Shown here one piece after another: positions 57,959 to 64,000 of a stretch of 64,000 nucleotides of DNA. The translations under genes were made by a program, and so were the position numbers. Location of the stretch: NCBI RefSeq assembly GCF_000170835.1, contig NZ_ABCP01000002.1:310001-374000 (forward strand), written 5' to 3'. Position 1 is the first letter of the stretch. Each line of letters starts with the position of its first letter. Below the pieces are notes generated by a model. The model saw only the letters and a program-made list of their open reading frames with translations. It was not told where the DNA came from and did no database searches. Source of the stretch: Marinobacter algicola DG893 (GTDB taxonomy: Bacteria > Pseudomonadota > Gammaproteobacteria > Pseudomonadales > Oleiphilaceae).

Positions 57959-58972
57959 TCATTTACTTGCCGCAAATTTTTCATAGTGGAAGCTGGCTGG
58001 CTGAATACCTTTTTCCTGCATATAGCAGTCCACCGCTTCTACCATCGGCGGCGGGCCACAGAGGTAGATGTCCACATCGCCATCATGCAGGTGTCCGGGT
58101 TCTATATAGTCGGTGACATAGCCCTTCTGTGGCCAGCTGCTATTTTTAGAGGCAACGCAGGAACTGAATGTGAAGTTATCGATGGCGTTTGCGAAGGATT
58201 CCAGCTTATCCATGTCAACCAAGTCAGCATCGTGAGTGACGCCGTAAATCAGATGGATCGGGTGTGCACAGCCATCCCGCTGGATCTTTTCCAGCATCGC
58301 CAGGAAGGGTGCGAGGCCGGTGCCACCAGCCAGCATCAGTACGGTGCGCTGGATGTCACGCAGGTAGAAGCTGCCGAACGGACCGCACAGCGTGATGTTG
58401 TCACCTACCCTGGCCTTTTCTGTCATATAGGTACTCATCAGACCTTCGGGTACTACACGGATGAGAAAGGACACCGACCCATCAGCTTGGTTGATTAAGG
58501 AACTGAAGGAGTAGGCACGCCACTGATCAGTTCCCGGCACCAGCACTTTGACATACTGTCCCGGCAAAAAGTGCATGGCACGCAGCTCATCACTGGCAAC
58601 GGTGAATGACAAAGTTGATTCTGACAAGCGATTGATGTCAAAAAGCTTGGCGCGTAAATCGGCCTGCTGACTCCTTATACAAACCTCAGAGGAAGCCGGT
58701 ACTGTGACGACGCAATCCGACTCCGGAATCATCTGGCAGGTCAAAACATATCCGCGCCTAGCCTCCTGATCAGAGAGCGCATCCTCGATATACCCACCCA
58801 TCTCGTAGCTGCCGGACTCACAGTGGCATTTACAGGTGCCACATGCCCCGTCACGGCAATCGAGCGGAATATTGATTCCGGATCGGTACGCCGCGTCCGC
58901 CACTGCTTCCATTGGTAAGGTTGTAATAAATCGAGTGAAGCCGTCCTCAAAATTGAGCGCTACCTTATACAT
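57959..58972 (-). CDS. xylZ: Benzoate/toluate 1,2-dioxygenase reductase
   Basis: Electron-transfer component: NADH -> FAD -> [2Fe-2S] -> XylXY. 337 residues; N-terminal ferredoxin domain (LDCRDGACGTCKCHCESG), FAD domain (QWRAYSFSSL) and NAD domain (MLAGGTGLAPFLAML, LCGPPPMVEAV). Confidence 0.95.
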   Translation of the reverse strand: MYKVALNFEDGFTRFITTLPMEAVADAAYRSGINIPLDCRDGACGTCKCHCESGSYEMGGYIEDALSDQEARRGYVLTCQMIPESDCVVTVPASSEVCIRSQQADLRAKLFDINRLSESTLSFTVASDELRAMHFLPGQYVKVLVPGTDQWRAYSFSSLINQADGSVSFLIRVVPEGLMSTYMTEKARVGDNITLCGPFGSFYLRDIQRTVLMLAGGTGLAPFLAMLEKIQRDGCAHPIHLIYGVTHDADLVDMDKLESFANAIDNFTFSSCVASKNSSWPQKGYVTDYIEPGHLHDGDVDIYLCGPPPMVEAVDCYMQEKGIQPASFHYEKFAASK

Positions 58973-59049
58973 TCTTTACTACCTTTTCATCAAACGGTTA
59001 ACCAGGAAGGACGACCGTGAGAAGTTCAGACCATAAATTTGTAGACAAC

Positions 59050-59544
59050 TCACACATGGTAGATGTCCAGCACATGATCTATATAGTCATTTTTCAATAT
59101 TACTTTCTTTCTTGAGATTGCATAATTCTCGTCACTATTAACAATCAACTCAACGAACGTGACACCGAAATATGTATCTACTTTATTATATCTAAAACTT
59201 TTTGTAACCCAGTTATACCGAACACTACATGATTCTTTACTAGCATCAGTTATCTCTATATTGCTTATCGAATGAAGCGTCCTGGGATCGGGCTCACTGC
59301 TTGCTCCCGACCGATCGGTCTGGATACGAAATACTCGATCCTCGAGGCCGTCACGGCTATCATAGTACATCAGTGAAATTTCGGTTCTTGGGTTACTTGT
59401 AAGATTACCATCATCATCCCAAGAGGGCATCCAAAACTCGACACTCTTATCATAATGCCGAATCCAGAATTCAAAATCTTTATCATCCAAACAGCGGGCT
59501 TCGGAATATAAAAATCCACAAACTTTTTCGTAATAAAAAGTCAT
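59050..59544 (-). CDS. xylY: Benzoate/toluate 1,2-dioxygenase, small (beta) subunit
   Basis: 164 residues from MTFYYEKVCGFLYSEARCL, beta subunit of the ring-hydroxylating oxygenase. GLEDRVFRIQTDRSGAS and the final KKVILKNDYIDHVLDIYHV match XylY/BenB closely. Codon use is strongly AT-biased compared with xylT-H. Confidence 0.95.
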   Translation of the reverse strand: MTFYYEKVCGFLYSEARCLDDKDFEFWIRHYDKSVEFWMPSWDDDGNLTSNPRTEISLMYYDSRDGLEDRVFRIQTDRSGASSEPDPRTLHSISNIEITDASKESCSVRYNWVTKSFRYNKVDTYFGVTFVELIVNSDENYAISRKKVILKNDYIDHVLDIYHV

Positions 59545-59563
59545 AACATCTCTCCAGATAATT

Positions 59564-60919
59564 TCATCTTTTATAAATAATTCGCCCTTCCTCATCAGGT
59601 ATGTTTTTTAACGTATTAGCCCAATGTTCATGCTGAACTACAAACAGCCCCTCATCCTCGCTTTTAGCACCACTTAGCAGCGGAAATAGATCAATATCTT
59701 TCGCCGCTTCATCTTGCCCATCAATCCAATGCTTAGCCCCTCGACTAAGATCATTCCAAGGCACCTCGGAAGCTTGAAAACCGTTCTGACAGGAACGAAA
59801 CTGCTCTAGATCATCCGGTGTTGCCATACCAGTAGCATTAAAGAAATCTTCGTATTGCCGAATACGTAGAGTACGCGCACCTTCACTTTCGTTCTTAGGC
59901 GCAAAGCAATATATCGTCACTTCAGTTTTAGTCGGTGAGATTGGGCGAAAGTGACGAATTTGAGTACTCGTTTGATCCATTAAGAAAACATTTGGATAAA
60001 TTCCTAAGTTCCTCATATTGGAAATCATCCAATCCGCCTTATTCTCACCATACTTTCTGGAGAGCTCTTGTCTTTTTTCAGCCAATGGTCTATCTTCTGG
60101 ATTCGGCACTTGCATCCATAATAATATGTGCCCATTCTCGAAGGCGTAAAATCCTCCTTTTTGCTTATTCCAAGTACTAAGATCCAAAGTCTTTGCATTA
60201 GTTTTAGATAGACCCTGTTTTCTTCTTGCAACTGCAGCAACGTAGTTCCAGTGGACAGCCGAAACATGATATCCATCTGCACCATTTTCTGCCTGCATCT
60301 TCCAGTTACCATCGAACGTATAAGTGGAAGCACCTCGTAGAACTTCAATACCATCTTCCGATTGGTTGATGATCATATCGATTATTTTTGTAGATTCACC
60401 CAGATAATCTTTCAACTCTTGCACATCAGGATTCAGACTTCCAAAAAGGAATCCACGGTAAGACTCGAACTTCGCAACCTTTTTGAGGTTCAGTTCGCCT
60501 TCACAGTTGAATGAATCAGGATATCCCGAATCTTTTTCGTCCTTCACTTTGAGCAATTTCCCCGAATTATTAAAACTCCAGCCATGAAAGGGGCATGTCA
60601 TAACGGATTTGTTACCTTTCTTCGTCCGACAGAGCATCGCTCCTCTGTGAGTACAAACATTGAGGAAGGCATCAAGATTGCCGGCTTTGTCTCGCGTTAT
60701 AATCACCGGCTGTCGACCAATGTAGGTCGTAAAGAAATCGTTATTTTTTGGAATTTGGCTTTCGTGGGCAAGATATACCCAGTTACCTTCAAAAATATAC
60801 TTCATTTCTAGCTCAAAAATTTCCTCATCAGTGAAGGCATCCCTCCGTAGCTTATAAATTCCTTTCTCCGAATCCGTGACAAGCATTGACTCGATTTTCT
60901 CTTTTATGCGGTCTGACAT
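59564..60919 (-). CDS. xylX: Benzoate/toluate 1,2-dioxygenase, large (alpha) subunit
   Basis: 451 residues from [13 protein letters not shown]. Catalytic subunit: Rieske site CTHRGAMLC...CPFHGW (about 88-113) and mononuclear iron motif [13 protein letters not shown] with both histidines. XylX/BenA type; whether benzoate or alkylated benzoates are preferred cannot be read from sequence. First gene of the operon, AT-rich like xylY, 19 bases before it. Confidence 0.95.
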   Translation of the reverse strand: MSDRIKEKIESMLVTDSEKGIYKLRRDAFTDEEIFELEMKYIFEGNWVYLAHESQIPKNNDFFTTYIGRQPVIITRDKAGNLDAFLNVCTHRGAMLCRTKKGNKSVMTCPFHGWSFNNSGKLLKVKDEKDSGYPDSFNCEGELNLKKVAKFESYRGFLFGSLNPDVQELKDYLGESTKIIDMIINQSEDGIEVLRGASTYTFDGNWKMQAENGADGYHVSAVHWNYVAAVARRKQGLSKTNAKTLDLSTWNKQKGGFYAFENGHILLWMQVPNPEDRPLAEKRQELSRKYGENKADWMISNMRNLGIYPNVFLMDQTSTQIRHFRPISPTKTEVTIYCFAPKNESEGARTLRIRQYEDFFNATGMATPDDLEQFRSCQNGFQASEVPWNDLSRGAKHWIDGQDEAAKDIDLFPLLSGAKSEDEGLFVVQHEHWANTLKNIPDEEGRIIYKR

Positions 60920-61073
60920 ATATACCTCACGACTTCTCAATTAATAGAGAATGAACCAAACTTGTAGTTATCAACGTATAAGACTACCGAGTCGAGACGC
61001 TTAAAAAGGTCCCTCACCAAGGCAAGGGACAAAGACCCAACATGGAGATAAACAACGATGGTTCGCGTTAATA

Positions 61074-61132
61074 TTCTCTAAATTAGTCAGAGATCGAAAT
61101 CCCATTACTGCATTCATTGTCCGGCTTCTGCA
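61074..61132 (-). promoter_or_regulatory. Pm-like promoter with two XylS-type boxes
   Basis: On the minus strand TGCAGAAGCCGGACA (61118-61132) and TGCAGTAATGGGATT (61098-61112) both carry TGCA-N6-GG and are 20 bases apart. TOL Pm has two TGCA-N6-GGNTA boxes 21 bases apart. A TAGAGA at about 61075-61080 could be the -10. xylX starts about 155 bases further on. Confidence 0.6.
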
Positions 61133-61139
61133 ATCACAA

Positions 61140-62041
61140 CCATCTCCGCAGTTGCCACAGCGACTTGATGAGGATGCACAGGCGTTGACGCCCGTATTGG
61201 TTGAGGCCATCGTTGAGTTTATTCAGTCCGTCGAAGCCCCGATATCGCCCTTGAGGCTGGGCCATGTCGCGCTGAATGTGGATGCCTTTCCCAAGGACAA
61301 CAGGCAGTCCCATAAGGAAGGCGTCAACAAGGGGTATGACGGCCATCTCCCGATAGCCGCTTCCCAGGGGCGGGGGGCTGGTGCCAGGGTTGCGAGCTGC
61401 GCCCTGGCAGCCAGCATGCCAACAACGGTTTCCTAGACACGCTCCGGCGAATTCTGCCTCAGGCCCGGGCACTCACGGACAAGCCCATTCTGTTGCGCCT
61501 GGAACCTAGACCGTGACGACAAGATGGAAGCGGTACTGTCAGAAGAAGTTTCGGACGAGCTCGGGTTCCGCCGAATCCTCAAGGAGACCGTGCACATCAG
61601 CGACGCCAGTGGACAGCTGTATCTGGAACCGGACGTTAGCCTCGAAGGCTGGATCGCGTCCTTACCAGCCGACATCGCCAACGAGCAGCAAGTCATGGCA
61701 CTGTGTAGCTACCACGCCATCAGTGAACAGTTCTACAGTGAATTCAAGACCGACCTGGACCTGGAGTGTCTACCTTCGGGCAAGCTCCACACCAACAACC
61801 TGGCAATAGCTTTCGCCACAATGGTATACAACCTGCTGCGCTGGATGGGCCAGAGACTCACCGGCCCGAATGCGCCACCCAGCCGAACGCCGTCGCCTAA
61901 AGATGATGATGCAAGAACTCATTTACATGGCGCGCCGACTAATTCACAGCGGCCGACAATGGCTGCTGCGATTTGGCCGACACTTTCCGGGTTTTGTCAT
62001 TTATCGGGACCTCTATCGAGGTCTTGCCTCTTCCGGATAAG
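61140..62041 (+). pseudogene. IS1380-family transposase remnant
   Basis: Pieces of a DDE transposase in several frames: LRLGHVALNVDAFPKDNRQS with KEGVNKGYDGHLPIAA, then LPQARALTDKPILLRL, then after an internal deletion the C-terminal FYSEFKTDLDLECLPSGKLH block and a last frame-shifted tail (LKMMMQELIYMARRLIHSGR). N-terminus missing. The order and motifs match IS1380 transposases. Inactive. Confidence 0.8.
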
Positions 62042-62377
62042 TCACTCGAACATCCCGTCACCTTTAACTCACCCGGCGCCCTAACCGGGACCACTGTCTA
62101 TTGTCTGAATCTCATGAACTAACCACAAATTGATCAATTCGACTCAACGACCGGCTTTGCCTGGGCAGGTGGGGAATCAATAGCTCAACTTTGGCCATAT
62201 TCCTGGACAAATTGGCTTGGGGCGCGCCCGCCCGGGTATATTGAGGAGGTGGAGTAACTGATTCAAGTTATGACAAACAAAGTATCCTAACATCCCAATA
62301 GTGTTATCGGGATATTGTCTGACACCAGAAAAACACAAACAGCATCAGCGTGTTAAGAAATCTCAGAACTAGTCCCC
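62042..62377. other. Non-coding gap between two transposase fragments
   Basis: 336 bases, AT-mixed, no convincing ORF, hairpin or repeat. Probably IS-end debris. Confidence 0.4.
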
Positions 62378-62690
62378 AAAATCAACGATAATACGGACAT
62401 CATCAACTGCACAGAATTCGTTGCCACCATCGACCAGATCACCTTCTCCAAAGCAGAGTACCAGACCAAGAAGCGGAAACCCCGCCGCGAAATCTTTCTG
62501 GAGCGAATGGGCAAATTGATTTACTGGAAGCAGCTGGAGAAGAAGGTAGCCCGTTATTACCCCAAAGGCCCGAAAGGACGACCTCCGTATCCGTTGTCTG
62601 CGATGCAGCGAGTCCACTGCATGCAATTGTTCTATAACCTGAGCCACCCGGCGATGGAAGACGCTCTGTCAGAGCTTCGAATTCTTGCGG
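62378..62690 (+). pseudogene. IS5-family transposase N-terminal fragment
   Basis: Frame around ATIDQITFSKAEYQTKKRKP, REIFLERMGKLIYWKQLEKK and MQRVHCMQLFYNLSHPAMED is the start of an IS5-type transposase; it is cut off after ALSEL and runs into unrelated sequence. The DDE domain is absent. Confidence 0.85.
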
Positions 62691-62747
62691 CAGCGTGGCA
62701 TCATTAAAGAGTTGGTAACTTTATGAAAGCCTGCAGCGAACTTCCAA

Positions 62748-62773
62748 AGCATGCTCCTTTATGGGAGCATGCT
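62748..62773. repeat. Perfect 10-base inverted repeat
   Basis: AGCATGCTCC-TTTATG-GGAGCATGCT. No T-run on either side, so not an obvious intrinsic terminator; each arm is itself nearly palindromic (AGCATGCT). Confidence 0.7.
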
Positions 62774-62822
62774 GCGTTTACGGAAGCGCCGTCTATTCAT
62801 TATCCCCCTCGACCTACTCGCT

Positions 62823-62857
<35 letters not shown>

Positions 62858-63021
62858 GCATCAGTATAACTCCCCACATGGGCAGGCGGGGCGACTAGAT
62901 ATTAAGAAAAGGAGTGTGACGACAGATCGTATGCGAGGATTATCTCAGAATTCAAACACCTCCCTGGCAGACCTAATTGAAAAGTACTTGCTAACAAAAC
63001 TTGACGCTATTCCGACCTTCA

Positions 63022-64000
63022 TCAGTTTTCGCTCTTTAACCGAAACCAGAGGGCATAAAGCGCCGGCACAAACAATAGCGTGATCAGAGTGCCGACCGCT
63101 ACGCCCCCGATAAGGACATAAGCCAGCGGCCCCCAGAACAGGTCAAAGGTCAGAGGTACAAACGCCAGAACGGCCGCCAGGGCAGTGAGCACCACAGGGC
63201 GGGCGCGTTGGACTGCCGCCTCGACCACGGCTTCCCGGGCAACCAGCCCTGCTTTGAAGTTGTCCTGCACCTGTTGGGTCAGAATCATGGTATTTCGCAT
63301 CAGGATGCCGCCCAGGCCAATCAGTCCCAGCAACGCGGTAAAGCCAAAGGGTTGATTAAACAGCAGCAAAGCCAGCACAGCCCCAATCAGACCCAGTGGC
63401 GCGGTGGCGAGAACGGTCAATGTGCCGATAAATGAACGCATCTGAAGCATGATTAAGATCAGCATCAACGCCAACATCACCGGTTGTAATGTCTGGATGG
63501 ACGCATTGGCTTTGGCTGATTGTTCCACCGTACCGCCGATTTCAATACGGTAACCCTCCGGCAACTGTTCACGCAGGGCGATCATCGCACTCCAGATTTC
63601 CTTGGTGACATCCGGTGGCTGGGCACCTTCTACATCGGCCTGAACGGCCAGGAAGGGTCACGGTTGTAACGCTTTATGACGGGGTCCTCGTAACGAACCT
63701 GCCACTTGCCCAGTTGCTGTACGGAAAGTTTGCGGCCGTCGCGGGTTTTGATCTCAAGATCTTCCGGCATGATCACTTCGCCACGGGCATTACGGGCCAC
63801 CAGTTGAACGCTCCTTATGCCCTGGCGCAGTTCGGTGACGGCCACTCCGCGAAGTTGGAACTGCAGTTGCCGGGCAACTTCCGCCGGGGTCAGGCCCATC
63901 CAACCCAGATTTTCCGGGTCCATATCAAGATAGAGCGTGGGTACGCGCTCATCCCATTCGAGATGCGGCATGACGATGTTCGGATGCCCGGTCATGAGAG
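63022..64000 (-). pseudogene. RND efflux permease, C-terminal half, frameshifted and cut by window edge
   Basis: Inner-membrane proton-driven pump of the AcrB/HAE1-like superfamily. The upstream part (63630-64000) shows the periplasmic/docking segment WMGLTPAEVARQLQFQLRG; the downstream part (63022-63585) has the C-terminal helices, LGLIGLGGILMRNTMILTQQ and QRARPVVLTALAAVLAFVPL. Between them, near 63655, one base appears missing (GACCCTTCC for GACCCCTTCC), moving LAVQADVEGAQPPDV to another frame. Either a recent pseudogene or a sequence error. Confidence 0.85.

Overview
The window reads as a chromosomal segment of a marine gammaproteobacterium of the Marinobacter type. This is inferred from the protein style, the rodZ-pilF-rlmN-ndk and yajC-secD-secF orders, a polar-flagellum flgB-L locus with sigma-54 promoters, and a split class II ribonucleotide reductase (nrdJa/nrdJb). 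No 16S or marker search was possible, so the genus is an inference.

Layout. 1-13.3 kb is housekeeping: rodZ (cut by the window edge), pilF, rlmN, ndk, a reduced isc locus (iscR-iscS only), cysE, trmJ, a suhB-like gene with a degenerate active site, secF-secD-yajC, tgt, queA and tRNA-Leu(CAA). 13.3-24.7 kb is the flagellar rod/hook block flgBCDEFGHIJKL on the minus strand, with sigma-54 promoters in front of flgB and flgF and a multiply frameshifted flgI. 24.9-42.9 kb is a mixed metabolic and signalling region: nitroreductase, Mpo1-like protein plus adenylate cyclase, queF, an ABC-2 exporter, two lipoproteins, a degenerate HD-GYP protein, a PilZ protein, a ferric-iron importer (binding protein and permease), a thioesterase, an acyl-CoA synthetase, a three-gene ABC importer and a DUF6160-like protein. 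43.0-46.4 kb is nrdJa-nrdJb behind a long leader with NrdR boxes.

46.5-62.7 kb is an acquired catabolic island. It starts with an IS3-family element whose left end is duplicated and which sits on a short broken ORF. Then come an AraC/XylS-type regulator, a 53-codon orphan, and a complete minus-strand meta-cleavage operon in the exact gene order of the TOL lower pathway: xylXYZLTEGFJQKIH. It ends in IS1380- and IS5-family transposase fragments. The encoded route is benzoate or toluate -> cis-diol (XylXYZ) -> catechol (XylL) -> ring cleavage (XylE, reactivated by ferredoxin XylT) -> hydrolytic (XylF) or dehydrogenase/tautomerase/decarboxylase (XylG, H, I) branch -> hydratase, aldolase and acylating aldehyde dehydrogenase (XylJ, K, Q) -> pyruvate plus acyl-CoA. 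Two XylS-like boxes stand upstream of xylX. The operon looks mosaic: xylX, xylY and the regulator are AT-rich, the xylT-H part is GC-rich.

63.0-64.0 kb is the C-terminal half of an RND efflux permease broken by a frameshift and cut by the window edge.

The most unusual items are the isc locus without iscU paired with an IscS lacking its IscU-binding tail, the catalytically stripped SuhB and HD-GYP proteins, the flgF leader that could hide its ribosome site only in read-through transcripts, the nrdJ leader with mutually exclusive hairpins, and the small conserved-looking ORF inside the xyl operon.
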